Shown here: positions 26,088 to 34,837 of the stretch, in pieces
Numbering within the stretch: position 1 is the first letter of the stretch
Layout: each line of letters begins with the position of its first letter
Origin: Nonomuraea thailandensis
Lineage (GTDB): Bacteria; Actinomycetota; Actinomycetes; Streptosporangiales; Streptosporangiaceae
Direction: 5' to 3'
Assembly (NCBI RefSeq): GCF_024172165.1
Contig: NZ_JAMZEB010000002.1
Location: 11,487,001 to 11,551,000 of the forward strand
DNA: 64,000 nt
The notes under the pieces: model-generated
Seen by the model: the letters and a program-made list of their open reading frames with translations, nothing else
The model's database searches: none
Told to the model about the DNA's origin: nothing
Position numbers and translations under genes: made by a program

Positions 26088-26428
26088 GCTGTTCCTGCTT
26101 CAGGCGCCTCCGGCGCACCCCACGCCTCCGGCGTCTCGTCTCCTACCCGTTGCCCGTGGAGGCGGTGGGCCGTCGATGCCCACCCCGACCGGTGGGAGTC
26201 CCAGAGTTGGTTGCCCGTGCGAGGAACCCTGGTCGCTGAACAGTGGGCCGGCCCGTAGCCACTCCCGGCCGCCTTCCGTTGCGGAGCGCCAGCAGTGGCA
26301 GGGCCGGAGGCCGCACGGTGAGGTGGACAACTGCCTGGACGTACGGGCTCAGGCTGGTGTGTTCCGGGAGCCTCCAGCGTCGCCCATTCATGTCGCGGGC
26401 GCGCAGGCACATGTGACAGAATGTGATC
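26088..26428. other. Non-coding gap between sdhCAB and the AAA ATPase gene
   Basis: No open frame with a recognisable product was found on either strand. The phrase ACCCGTTGCCC recurs at about 25998 and 26146, suggesting an old local duplication. Just before the ATPase start ATGTGA occurs twice (26411 and 26421). No promoter or ribosome-binding site is evident. Confidence 0.4.
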
Positions 26429-28024
26429 ATGCGACAACCCCCAGCGATGTCGTTCAACACCACCGGCCCGTGCGACCCGCGACGCCACTACATGGTGCCT
26501 CCGACGCCGCGGCTTCCCGACGCGCGGGTGCTGATCGAGATGGATCGCTACTTCGTGCTGCACGCGCCCCGGCAGACCGGCAAGACGACCACGCTGCGTA
26601 TGCTGGCCTCCGAGTTGACCGCCGAGGGCGATCTCGCCGCTCTGATGTTCTCCTGCGAGCGCGCCAAGTCGGCCGGCGACGACTACGGCGCCGCGGAATC
26701 GCTTCTGCTGGACTCCCTCCGCGAGGCCGCGGAACGGTCGGGCTGGCCGAAGAAGCTGCTGCCGCCGGCTTCCTGGCCGGAGGTCACGCCGGGCAGCCGG
26801 TTCGGTTCCGCGCTGAGCGCGTGGTGCCGCCGCTGTCCGCGCCAGGTGGTGCTGTTCATGGACGAGATCGACGCCCTGCAGGGCAACAGCCTGGTCAGCA
26901 TCCTCAGCCAGCTCCGCGACGGCCACAACGCGCGGCCGGAGGGCCATCCGTTCCCCGCCTCGGTGGTGTTGTGCGGGTTGCGCGACGTGCGTGACTACAA
27001 GGTCGCCTCGGGCGGCCAAGCCGGCGGCTCGAACCCGGCCAGCCCGTTCAACATCGTCGCCGAGTCGCTGCGCCTGGGCGACTTCACCGCCGACGAGATC
27101 GCCGAGCTCTACGACCAGCACACCGAGGCGACCGGCCAGAAGTTCACCAAGGACGCGGTGGACCGGGTCTTCGAGCTGACCCAGGGCCAGCCATGGCTGG
27201 TCAACGCCGTCGCCCATGAGATGACCATCAAGATGAGGGTGACCGGCACCATCACCGCTGAGCCGGTGGAGGACGCCAAGGAGCGGCTGATCCGGGCACG
27301 CGCCACCCACCTGGACTCCCTGGCGGCCCGGCTGCACGAGCCCCGGGTCAAGCGGGTCATGGAACCGATCGTGGCCGGTGGCTCCTACACCGACCGCGGC
27401 AACTCCGACGACCTGTCCTACGTCCGCGATCTCGGCCTGATCACCCAGAAGCCTCCGCCGCAGGTGGCCAACCCGATCTACCGGGAGGTCATCCTGCGCG
27501 TGCTGGGCGACCTGACGGAACAGAACATCCACGCCGACCCGCACAGCTTCGTGCTCCCTGACGGCCGCTTCGACCTGCCGCGCCTGCTACGGGAGTTCGT
27601 GGTGTTCTGGCGCGAGCACGGCGAGGTGCTCATCCAGCAAGAGGGCTACCACGAGGCGGCCTGCCAGATCATCCTGATGGCCTTCCTGCACCGCCTGGTC
27701 AACGGCGGCGGCTACCTCGACCGCGAGTACGCCGCCGGCACCAAACGCCTGGACGTCCTGGTTCGCTGGCCCTACCCCGGCCCCGACGGCCGGCGGCTGA
27801 TGCAACGCGAGGCGATGGAGCTGAAGGTCTGGCGGGCAGGCGAGAACGACCCCCTGCCCGACGGCCTGGCCCAGCTCGACCGCTACCTCGACCGCCTCAC
27901 CCTCTCCACCGGCGTGCTGGTGATCTTCGACCGCCGCCCCGAGGCCCCGCCGTGGCAGGAACGGGGCGCCTTCGAGCAGGCGGCCACGCCGTCCGGCCGC
28001 CAGGTCACCGTTCTGCGGGTGTGA
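26429..28024 (+). CDS. AAA-like ATPase with C-terminal PD-(D/E)XK-type nuclease motif
   Basis: About 531 residues. The N-terminus FNTTGPCDPRRHYMVPP and YFVLHAPRQTGKTTTL (Walker A about 46-53) match the AAA-ATPase-like family often paired with a PD-(D/E)XK domain; Walker B is VVLFMDEID (140-148). Near the C-terminus Asp442 (KRLDVLVRW) and Glu464-Leu-Lys466 (AMELKVW) form a D...ExK arrangement typical of restriction-like nucleases. Relatives are frequent in variable genome regions; substrate and partner are unknown. Start codons at 26423, 26429 or 26447 are all possible because none has a clear ribosome-binding site. It stands alone between sdhCAB and a convergent protease gene. Confidence 0.7.
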   Translation: MRQPPAMSFNTTGPCDPRRHYMVPPTPRLPDARVLIEMDRYFVLHAPRQTGKTTTLRMLASELTAEGDLAALMFSCERAKSAGDDYGAAESLLLDSLREAAERSGWPKKLLPPASWPEVTPGSRFGSALSAWCRRCPRQVVLFMDEIDALQGNSLVSILSQLRDGHNARPEGHPFPASVVLCGLRDVRDYKVASGGQAGGSNPASPFNIVAESLRLGDFTADEIAELYDQHTEATGQKFTKDAVDRVFELTQGQPWLVNAVAHEMTIKMRVTGTITAEPVEDAKERLIRARATHLDSLAARLHEPRVKRVMEPIVAGGSYTDRGNSDDLSYVRDLGLITQKPPPQVANPIYREVILRVLGDLTEQNIHADPHSFVLPDGRFDLPRLLREFVVFWREHGEVLIQQEGYHEAACQIILMAFLHRLVNGGGYLDREYAAGTKRLDVLVRWPYPGPDGRRLMQREAMELKVWRAGENDPLPDGLAQLDRYLDRLTLSTGVLVIFDRRPEAPPWQERGAFEQAATPSGRQVTVLRV

Positions 28025-28051
28025 AACGCGCCGGCTCTGTCGGAGGGGCGG

Positions 28052-28786
28052 TCAGCCTGCCGTTCCCGGTCCAGCCGTCCCGGTGAGGAGCACCAGCAGC
28101 GGCAGCGCCAGGTTGTTGACGACATGCACGGCCACCGCGGGCCAGATGGACCCGCTGCGGCGCATCATCTCCGCTGCGGCGATGCCCACCACGAGGGCCG
28201 AGGGCAGGACGATGTTGACGCCGTGGAAGAGGGCGAAGACCAACGAGCTGCCCAGGAGGCCGACGACGGGCCCGTAACGCAGCAGGGCGTTGGCGAGGAC
28301 ACCGCGGAAGAGGAGCTCCTCGCCCATCGGGGTGAGGACGGCGAGGAACAGGATCGTCGGGATCAGGGGCAGCACGCCGCCGCCGGCCGCGTCGTAGTAC
28401 ATGCCCTGCGGGTCGGTGTCCAACCCGGTCAGGGCGATGACGGCGTAGTTCAGCAAACCCTTGAGGACGAGGGCGACCGCGCCTGCCGCCACGCCGATGA
28501 GCATCCAGCGCAGGGTGGTGCGGCGCACACTGAAGGCGCTCGGTGAGCGGATGCGTACGAGCGCCGCCGCGGCGAAGCCGACGAGGCCGGCGAGGCCCGA
28601 CCAGGCGGCCACGATCAGCCCGTACACCACCGGGTCCAGCCCCAGCGGGCCGAAGAGCACGACCACGGACGCGGCGGGGGTCAGCGCGAGCATTGCGACC
28701 ACGATCTCGGGCCGGCCCGGCGGTGCCGGCGGCGTGATCTCGGCGGACGTGGGTCTGCGGGGGTGGTGAACGTGATCGGGCGACAT
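28052..28786 (-). CDS. CPBP-family intramembrane glutamic protease (CAAX protease-like)
   Basis: A 244-residue membrane protein with about seven to eight helices. The family motifs are complete: GEELLFRG (motif 1, catalytic Glu pair), FALFHG (motif 2) and HVVNN (motif 3). Bacterial members have been linked to bacteriocin self-immunity or maturation and membrane protein processing, but the substrate here is unknown. The gene is convergent with the ATPase gene and stands apart from the two-component pair downstream. Confidence 0.87.
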   Translation of the reverse strand: MSPDHVHHPRRPTSAEITPPAPPGRPEIVVAMLALTPAASVVVLFGPLGLDPVVYGLIVAAWSGLAGLVGFAAAALVRIRSPSAFSVRRTTLRWMLIGVAAGAVALVLKGLLNYAVIALTGLDTDPQGMYYDAAGGGVLPLIPTILFLAVLTPMGEELLFRGVLANALLRYGPVVGLLGSSLVFALFHGVNIVLPSALVVGIAAAEMMRRSGSIWPAVAVHVVNNLALPLLVLLTGTAGPGTAG

Positions 28787-29062
28787 GGTGATGAGCCCCT
28801 CGCTCTCGTGATCTCAGCCGATTCCACCGGTTGCCGCACTCACCCGTCAGTGGCCCCGCGTCACGACCTCACCATGACGCCCCCGCGGGCGAAGCCATGA
28901 CGCGGTGTCACTGGTGCCATCACGGGAACGGTGAAAATACTGGACAGACTCTGCTGTCCTGCCTCGGGGAGCACGCCCACACATGGAAACCGTCCCGCTG
29001 AGCATCGCTCCGGCCGCTGTCCCGGCCACCTGCCCGGCGACGAACGTGCTGGAACGGAACGG

Positions 29063-30205
29063 ATGACCCGCGAGGAGGAGGGCGCCGGGCCGGAGCGTGC
29101 CCCGAGGGCATGGGGACGGCTGCGCGACCTCAATCTGGTCATGTTCCTCCCCCTGCTCGTCGCCATGGGGACGCTGGTGGTGGCCGTCGATGCGCGGACC
29201 GCGGGGGAGGCCGTGGTTCTGGCGCTGGGCGTGGTCGCGGCCCTGGTCGCGTTCATCCGGTGGGCGGCCCGCGACATCTCCCGCGTCGCGCTCCCGTGCC
29301 TGGTCGTCGCGGCGGCCGTCTGGGCCTTCGGCGCGCTGGCGATGGACGGCAGCGCCGCGTTCTACGGCGTCTCGATCGTGGGCCCTCTCGTCATCTCCCA
29401 GCTACCCCGCCACCGAGGCCTGGCGGCCCTGGGACTGACCGCCTACGTGGCCGCGGTGGGCGCGGCGCGACTGCTGGTGACCCAGGACGACGTCTCCGGC
29501 GTTCTCCTCGGATACGTCATCATCCCGGCGGGCATCACCGCCGTCGTGACCGGGCTGATGTTCCCCAACCAGAGGTTCTACGCCGTCGTCGCGGACCTGG
29601 AGGAGGCACGGGAGCGCGAGGCGGAGCTGGCCGTCGTCCGCGAACGCATGCGGTTCGCCAGCGATCTGCACGACATCCAGGGTCACACGCTGCACGTCGT
29701 GAAGCTGAAGGTGGCACTGGCGCAGAAGCTGGTGCGTACCGACGCCGATCGAGCCGAGCAGGAGCTGCGCGAGATCCACGCGCTGGTCGGCGACACCATC
29801 GCCCAGACCAAGCAGCTCGCCTACGCGCAGCGGCGGCTCAACCTGTCCGCGGAGCTGGAGAACGCCAAGAACCTCTTCGAGGCCGCAGACATCCATGTGG
29901 TCGTCGAGCGTGAGGGCGAGGTCGACCCCCGCGCAGGCGAACTGCTCGGCCAGGTCCTGCGCGAGACGACGACGAACATCCTGCGGCACGCGCAGGCCAC
30001 GCGGGTACGCATCGCCCTGTCGAGGTCGGGCATCGCCATCGTCAACGACGGCGCGCGCGGGTCCCCGCCGCCCGAGTTGCGGGGACTCGCCACGCTGAGG
30101 GAACGCGTGGTGGCCAACGGAGGGGAGCTTACGGTGGAGCAGGAGGACGGCCGGTTCCTGACCGCCGCGGCCTTCCCGCACGGTCGCTCGGACCCCGCCC
30201 TCTAG
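29063..30205 (+). CDS. DesK-like (HisKA_3) sensor histidine kinase
   Basis: A 380-residue kinase. Five or six hydrophobic helices occupy about 25-170. A dimerisation helix with phospho-His203 follows (FASDLHDIQGHTLHVVKLK, the DLHD-x2-GH signature). The HATPase domain carries RETTTNILRHA and the terminal GLATLRERVVANGGEL. The multi-helix sensor and partner type resemble DesK-class kinases that monitor the membrane. The ATG at 29063 follows a GGAACGGAACGG stretch; upstream in-frame codons lie in sequence without coding character. The cognate regulator starts 18 bases downstream. Confidence 0.87.
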   Translation: MTREEEGAGPERAPRAWGRLRDLNLVMFLPLLVAMGTLVVAVDARTAGEAVVLALGVVAALVAFIRWAARDISRVALPCLVVAAAVWAFGALAMDGSAAFYGVSIVGPLVISQLPRHRGLAALGLTAYVAAVGAARLLVTQDDVSGVLLGYVIIPAGITAVVTGLMFPNQRFYAVVADLEEAREREAELAVVRERMRFASDLHDIQGHTLHVVKLKVALAQKLVRTDADRAEQELREIHALVGDTIAQTKQLAYAQRRLNLSAELENAKNLFEAADIHVVVEREGEVDPRAGELLGQVLRETTTNILRHAQATRVRIALSRSGIAIVNDGARGSPPPELRGLATLRERVVANGGELTVEQEDGRFLTAAAFPHGRSDPAL

Positions 30206-30223
30206 ATCATGGAAGGACGACCG

Positions 30224-30826
30224 ATGACCACTGTGGTGCTCGCCGATGACGAGGTTCTCCTGCGCAAGGCGCTGGCGTCGTTGCTCCCTCTGGAGGGCGA
30301 GATCACCGTGCTCGCCGAGGCGGAGGACGGCCAGGCGGCCGTCCAGGCCACGCTGCGGCACCGGCCCGACGTGCTCGTCATCGATCTGGAGATGCCCGGG
30401 GTGGACGGGCTCGGCGCCGTCGCGGAGATCCGCCGGGAGCGGCCCGAGCAGGTGATCCTGATGCTGACCCGCCATGCCAGGCCCGGCGTGCTGCGCAGGG
30501 CGCTGAAGCTCGGGGTGCAGGGTTTCGTCAGCAAGTCCGCCGAACCGGCGCACATCGTCTCGGTCATCAAGGCCCTGCACGAGGGCAAGCGTTGGATCGA
30601 CTCGGACGTCTCCGCCCTCGCCATCATCGACGACTGCCCGCTCACGGACCGCGAGCTCGACGTGCTGCGAGTGGCCGGCGAGGGTTACTCGGTCGCCGAC
30701 ATCGCCGTCCGGGTCCACCTGGCGGAGGGTACGGTGCGCAACTACCTCTCCAGCGCGATGCAGAAGACCCAGACCCGGACCCGGCACGAGGCGGCGCGGT
30801 ACGCGCGTGAACACGACTGGCTGTGA
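30224..30826 (+). CDS. DesR-like NarL/FixJ response regulator
   Basis: A 200-residue transcriptional regulator. The receiver domain (1-120) has Asp54 (VLVIDLEMPG) as phospho-acceptor and FVSKSAEP around the conserved Lys. The C-terminal LuxR-type HTH contains LTDRELDVLRVAGEGYSVADIAVRVHLAEGTVRNYLSSAMQK. It is preceded by GGAAGGA and lies 18 bases after its kinase gene. The target is not evident; the neighbouring HAD remnant and Clp-N gene are on different or separate units. Confidence 0.9.
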   Translation: MTTVVLADDEVLLRKALASLLPLEGEITVLAEAEDGQAAVQATLRHRPDVLVIDLEMPGVDGLGAVAEIRRERPEQVILMLTRHARPGVLRRALKLGVQGFVSKSAEPAHIVSVIKALHEGKRWIDSDVSALAIIDDCPLTDRELDVLRVAGEGYSVADIAVRVHLAEGTVRNYLSSAMQKTQTRTRHEAARYAREHDWL

Positions 30827-30834
30827 GCTGCTCG

Positions 30835-31118
30835 CTAGCGATCGCCTGGCCCAGGTACGAGCGGAGGGGCCGTCCGGGCGGCGGGCGCGTCGAGCCATCG
30901 GCTCAGCAGGGTCGCGACCCCCGTGAGGTCGTCGTTGCCCATCTTCCAGCACAGGGCTCGCCTCTCATCCAGGCGTGCGCCTGCTCGCCGGCGAAGACCG
31001 ACGCCAGGCCGTCCACCAGTGGTGCGTGCAGCGGGTGCCGGGGCTCGTCGCGGATGGACGCCCATCAGGGGTCGCAGGACAGCACGCCATGCCAGTCCAC
31101 GAACACGACTCTCTCCAT
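30835..31118 (-). pseudogene. Decayed HAD-like hydrolase gene
   Basis: Reading the minus strand from ATG at 31118 gives MERVVFVDWHGVLSCDP, then an in-frame TGA at 31065-31067, then WASIRDEPRHPLHAPLVDGL and FAGEQAHAWMRGE before the frame is lost. A different frame near 30850-30960 continues with DLTGVATLLSRWLDAP. The start resembles motif I of haloacid-dehalogenase-like phosphatases (D-x-D-x-V, here DWHGV with the second Asp replaced by His). One nonsense mutation, at least one frameshift and a lost catalytic Asp mark it as dead. It fills the gap between the response regulator and the Clp-N gene. Confidence 0.6.
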
Positions 31119-31183
31119 CGCCTCTGTCCCTTCTGCCGGGTGCTTTCCGTACTCTCGTTGGTGCCCGTCCGGACGGAGGCCGC

Positions 31184-31591
31184 ATGCTGAGGAAGAGGAA
31201 CCGTCGCCAGCCCCTGGAGCGCCTGCTGACGGCTCGCGCCCGGCGGGTCCTGGAGCTGGCCGAGCAGGAGGCCACGGCGCGGGGCCATGACGAGGCCACC
31301 GGTGATCACCTGCTGGCGGCCCTGGCGTGCCTGGGCGAGGGCGTGGCCGTCACCACGCTCGCCGGCCTCGGGGTGGACCCCGGCGGCACGCGCGGTCCGG
31401 CCGTGAGCGCCGGCCTCGGCCGGCTCACGGAGCTGGCCCGTCAGGAGGCGGCCGAGCTCGGGCACCGGTATGTCGGTACCGAGCATCTCCTGCTCGGCCT
31501 CCTCCACGAGGGCGGGACGGCGGCCCTGGGCGTCGGTCTGGAGCAGGCCCGGGAACAGGTCGTCAAGGTTCTGCGCGGCCACGCCCCGTGA
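31184..31591 (+). CDS. Stand-alone Clp N-terminal domain protein
   Basis: A 135-residue protein made of two Clp-N repeats: LLTARARRVLELAEQEATARGHDEATGDHLL and a second LTELARQEAAELGHRYVGTEHLLLGLL (the latter close to the ClpC N-domain motif). There is no AAA+ domain. Such orphan proteins resemble ClpC adaptor-binding domains and could compete for adaptors or substrates of ClpC (inference). The ATG at 31184 has GGAGG five bases upstream. Its stop lies only 6 bases from the convergent permease stop. Confidence 0.8.
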   Translation: MLRKRNRRQPLERLLTARARRVLELAEQEATARGHDEATGDHLLAALACLGEGVAVTTLAGLGVDPGGTRGPAVSAGLGRLTELARQEAAELGHRYVGTEHLLLGLLHEGGTAALGVGLEQAREQVVKVLRGHAP

Positions 31592-31597
31592 GCCGGC

Positions 31598-33388
31598 TCA
31601 GGCGGCCTCGGCGCTGAGGGCCCGCGCCACGGACCGGCGGGCCGCCAGGCGGGCGGGCAGGGCGGTGAGCGCCACCGTCACCAGGAGGGTGGCGAACGCG
31701 GCGAGGAACATCACGGAGGACGGCGCCATGACCGCGTTCCTGGCGCTGAAGACGGTGAACACGCCGATGCCCAGCGGGACGCCGGCGATGGCTCCGGGCA
31801 CGCAGGGCAGGAGCTGGGCGATGGACAACCCGGCCGTGACCTGCCCGGGGGTGGCGCCGAGCGCCCGTGCGACGGCCATGCTCGTCCGGGCCTCCATCGC
31901 CGTGGTCCAGGTGAACGTGAGGGTGTTCACGACGGCCAGCGCGATCAGCAGGGCGGAGACCACGATCAGCAGGTGGCCGGCGTTCTCGGCCCGCAGGTTC
32001 GGCAGGGCGGTGGAGCCGTTCAGGCCGTAGCCGCGCTGCGGCTGGAGGGAGAGGGACAGCAGGCCGGTGAGGGCGATCAGCGTGGTGGCGGTGGAGCACG
32101 CCTGCAGCGCGGCCCGGCCGGGACGGCGGGCGGTCAGCCGCAGCCCGAGCAGGAACGGCGTGGGCAGCAGCGCCGACAGCGCGGTGAGCCACGGGCGGCG
32201 CCGGGGCCGGTGGGCGGTGTCGGCCAGCGCGGTGACGGTGGCGGTGCGCAGGGCGCGCAGCGTGGGACGCAGGGCCGACAGCACCGCCACCGCCACGGCG
32301 AGGACGGTCGTCGCGGCGATGACGGAGCCGGTCGGCCCGCCGACGTCGCCGATCCTGCTGGCGGTGGGGCTGGCGACGACGGGCACGGCCAGGCGCGCGA
32401 TCACCAGCCCGAGCACGTCGGCCAGCAGCGCCACGGCCAGGTACTCCGTGAGCAGGACGGCGGCGATCAGGCCGGGGGTGGCGCCGACGGCCTTGAGCAG
32501 CCCGGCCCGGCGCGTCTGCTGGACGGCGCGGCCGGTGGCCAGCGCGGCCACCCCGGTGACGGCCAGGAAGCTGAGCAGCCAGCTCCCGAGGACCAGGATC
32601 GGCTGGGTGCCCCTGAGGATGACGGCGTCCTGCTCGGCCTTGAACTGCCAGGAGTGGAAGTTGATCTTGACGTCGGAGCCGCGGTGGGCCTCGCGGAAGG
32701 CCTCGGTGGCGGCCGGGTCGCGCAGCTTGAGGTCCAGGGCCGTCGTCACGGGCAGATCCTGGGACGAGGCCAGCGCGCCGGCGTCCGGCCGGGTCATCCA
32801 GGCCAGGCCGGTGTAGTCGCTGGGGCCCCCGCCCGGGCCGATCTGGGCAGCCCAGGGATAGATGGAGGTGGCGGCGGTCACGGCGATCCCGACGACGGGG
32901 TACGGGCGGCCGGCGATGGTGACGCGGTCGCCGACGCCGACGCCCAGCGCGGTGGCGAAGCCGCGTTCGAGGACGGCGCCACCGGGGCGCACCCACTGGC
33001 CCGAGGTCACCAGCGGCCGGTTGAGCGCGCCGGGCTTCTCGGCGAGGCCGTGCACCACCACGGGGGACGACGTGGCGTCGCGCGTGGTGAGGCCGGCGTA
33101 GACGATGCGGTAGGGGCCGTGGTGGCCGACCACGTCGGGGTCGTCCGCCAGCGCGGTCAGGGCCGAGGTCACGGCGGGGCCCGTGTCGCCGGACAGGGCC
33201 ACCACGTCGGGCCCGGCGGTGGCCGCGCGGGTCTGCTCGTACAGGGTCCGGCTCGTCCCGCTCAGGGACAGGCCCATGGCCAGGGTGGCGGTGGCGATGG
33301 TGACCGCGAGCAGGAGCATCCCGGCCTGGGCCCGGTGCCGGCGCACGTCGGCGAGCACCAGGCGTGCGACGAGCACGAGGGAGCCCAT
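31598..33388 (-). CDS. FtsX/MacB-like ABC transporter permease
   Basis: A 596-residue permease with an N-terminal helix (about 20-40), a large exterior domain (about 45-255), a central helix cluster with an FtsX-like domain and a second helix group in the last 150 residues. Signatures of FtsX domains include RRAGLLKAVGATPGLIAAVLL and ARTSMAVARALGATPGQVTAG. It pairs with the ATPase gene 5 bases upstream in the operon. Members typically export lipophilic compounds or peptides, or act mechanically on the envelope; the substrate is unknown. PadR control upstream suggests induction by a toxic or signalling compound. Confidence 0.87.
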   Translation of the reverse strand: MGSLVLVARLVLADVRRHRAQAGMLLLAVTIATATLAMGLSLSGTSRTLYEQTRAATAGPDVVALSGDTGPAVTSALTALADDPDVVGHHGPYRIVYAGLTTRDATSSPVVVHGLAEKPGALNRPLVTSGQWVRPGGAVLERGFATALGVGVGDRVTIAGRPYPVVGIAVTAATSIYPWAAQIGPGGGPSDYTGLAWMTRPDAGALASSQDLPVTTALDLKLRDPAATEAFREAHRGSDVKINFHSWQFKAEQDAVILRGTQPILVLGSWLLSFLAVTGVAALATGRAVQQTRRAGLLKAVGATPGLIAAVLLTEYLAVALLADVLGLVIARLAVPVVASPTASRIGDVGGPTGSVIAATTVLAVAVAVLSALRPTLRALRTATVTALADTAHRPRRRPWLTALSALLPTPFLLGLRLTARRPGRAALQACSTATTLIALTGLLSLSLQPQRGYGLNGSTALPNLRAENAGHLLIVVSALLIALAVVNTLTFTWTTAMEARTSMAVARALGATPGQVTAGLSIAQLLPCVPGAIAGVPLGIGVFTVFSARNAVMAPSSVMFLAAFATLLVTVALTALPARLAARRSVARALSAEAA

Positions 33389-33393
33389 GCCGT

Positions 33394-34134
33394 TCAGCCC
33401 TCCAGCCCGATGAGCCCGCCGAGCCCGCGCGGGTGGGAGCCGGCCAGGCTGGTGTCGTCGACGAACATCCCGTCGCGCATGGACACCAGCCGATCGGACG
33501 TGGCCGCGACCCGCTCGTCGTGCGTGACGATGACCAGGGTCTGCCCTGCGGAACGCAGCTCCTCGAAGATCCTCAGCACGTCGAGGGTGGCCGCGCTGTC
33601 GAGGTTGCCGGTCGGCTCGTCGGCCAGGACCACCAGCGGCTCGTTGGCCAGCGCGCGGGCGATGGCCACCCGCTGGCGCTGCCCGCCGGACAGCTCGGAG
33701 GGCAGGTGCCGGGCGCGGCCGGTGAGCCCGACCCGTTCCAGCAGGACGCTCGCGCGTCGCCTGGCCTCCCGTGGCGAACGGCCGGCCAGCAGCGCGGGCA
33801 GCTCCACGTTCTCCGCCGCCGACAGCTCCTCCACCAGGTGGAAGGCCTGGAAGACGAACCCCGTCGACCGGCGCCGCATGCGCGCCAGAGCACGCTCGCT
33901 CAAGGTGTCGATGCGCTGCCCGGCCAGCCACACCTCCCCGCGAGTGGGCCGCTCCAGGCCGCCGAGCAGGTGCAGCAGGGTCGACTTGCCGCAGCCGCTC
34001 GGCCCCATCACCGCCAGCATCTGCCCCTCGGGCACCTCCAGGCCGACCTCGTCGACCGCCCGGACGCGGCTCTCCCCTTGACCGTGCTCCTTCACCAGGT
34101 CGCGGACCCGGACCACGGCACTCGACTCGTTCAC
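33394..34134 (-). CDS. MacB/LolD-like ABC transporter ATPase
   Basis: A 246-residue ABC ATPase. Walker A is GPSGCGKST, the signature is LSGGQRQR, Walker B is VVLADEPTGNLD, and the H-loop is IVTHD; all are intact. The LADEPTGNLDS form marks the MacB/LolD/FtsE subfamily that works with FtsX-type permeases, consistent with the adjacent gene. GTG start overlapping the padR stop by 4 nt (GTGA), so the three genes form one coupled operon. Confidence 0.93.
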   Translation of the reverse strand: MNESSAVVRVRDLVKEHGQGESRVRAVDEVGLEVPEGQMLAVMGPSGCGKSTLLHLLGGLERPTRGEVWLAGQRIDTLSERALARMRRRSTGFVFQAFHLVEELSAAENVELPALLAGRSPREARRRASVLLERVGLTGRARHLPSELSGGQRQRVAIARALANEPLVVLADEPTGNLDSAATLDVLRIFEELRSAGQTLVIVTHDERVAATSDRLVSMRDGMFVDDTSLAGSHPRGLGGLIGLEG

Positions 34135-34724
34135 ACATCCTCAACTCTGTCGTCGGCCCACGGCTCGTCGGCCCGGAGGTCGTCGGCCCGGAGGTCGTCG
34201 GCCCGCGGGTCGTCGGCCCTGGACCAGGCCCGTTCGCAGGCTTCCAGCCAGCGCAGGTCCGCCCGCAGCCGCAGCACGACGCCCTCCAGCAGCAGCACGG
34301 CCTTCGAGCCCGCCGGCTCGGCCAGGATCGCGTGCTGCGCCTCGCGCAGGCGGCGCAGCAGCTCGCGGCGCTGCGCCGCCACGAGCTCGACCGGGTCGGC
34401 GAGCCGGGCCGCGGCCGCCGCGACGAGCTTGAGATGGAACTCCGCCTGGTCCGGCTTGGGCCAGCCCACCTCGGTCAGCCACGAGGCCACCCGCTGCTGC
34501 CCGGCCGGCGTCAGCGCGTAGACCTTGCGGTCCGGCCGCTCGGGCAGGCCGTCCGCGCGCTCGCAGACGACGAGCCCGGCCTTCTCCAGGCGGGACAGGG
34601 TCACGTAGATCTGGCCGGGGTTCATCGACTCGCCCAGCGGGCCCAGGCTCTGGCGCAGCCGGGCGCGCAGGCCGTACCCATGCGACGGCTCCTTGGCGAG
34701 CATCGCCAGCACTGCGTCCTGCAC
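34131..34724 (-). CDS. PadR-family transcriptional regulator
   Basis: A 197-residue regulator. The winged HTH is VLAMLAKEPSHGYGLRARL through NPGQIYVTLSRLEKAGLV; a C-terminal helical dimerisation region follows. The last 30 residues carry a run of RADD(L/P) pentapeptides from a 15-bp tandem repeat. GTG start with AGGGGG five bases upstream. Two palindromes 10-38 bases upstream of the start look like its operator, so autoregulation of padR and the transporter genes is likely. PadR repressors usually release DNA on binding a small molecule exported by the linked transporter. Confidence 0.9.
   Translation of the reverse strand: MQDAVLAMLAKEPSHGYGLRARLRQSLGPLGESMNPGQIYVTLSRLEKAGLVVCERADGLPERPDRKVYALTPAGQQRVASWLTEVGWPKPDQAEFHLKLVAAAAARLADPVELVAAQRRELLRRLREAQHAILAEPAGSKAVLLLEGVVLRLRADLRWLEACERAWSRADDPRADDLRADDLRADEPWADDRVEDV
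34151..34225 (-). repeat. 15-bp tandem repeat at the padR 3' end
   Basis: Five units of CGTCGGCCCGGAGGT-type sequence (two exact, three variant) lie in frame and encode RADDL-like pentapeptides. They extend the protein's acidic/basic C-terminus and may vary in number. Confidence 0.75.
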
Positions 34725-34733
34725 GGCATCCCC

Positions 34734-34762
34734 CTAACGGTTAGCTCATAGCTAGCGGTTAG
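34734..34762. promoter_or_regulatory. Tandem palindromes, probable PadR operator
   Basis: CTAACGGTTAG (34734-34744) is a perfect palindrome, and CTAGCGGTTAG (34752-34762) differs by one base. Centre spacing is 18 bp, so both lie on one DNA face range. They sit between padR (start 34724, -) and the divergent flavoprotein gene (34838, +). Confidence 0.6.
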
Positions 34763-34837
34763 CCGTACGAGCTGTCAAATGCGCTCTTGACCGCAGACCT
34801 CAGGAGGGAAACATTGTTTCCATTCGGGAGGTGGCAG

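Noticed and set aside
29063..31118. Biosynthetic or resistance cluster around the two-component pair
   Set aside because: No biosynthetic enzyme is nearby; the genes are mixed and on both strands.
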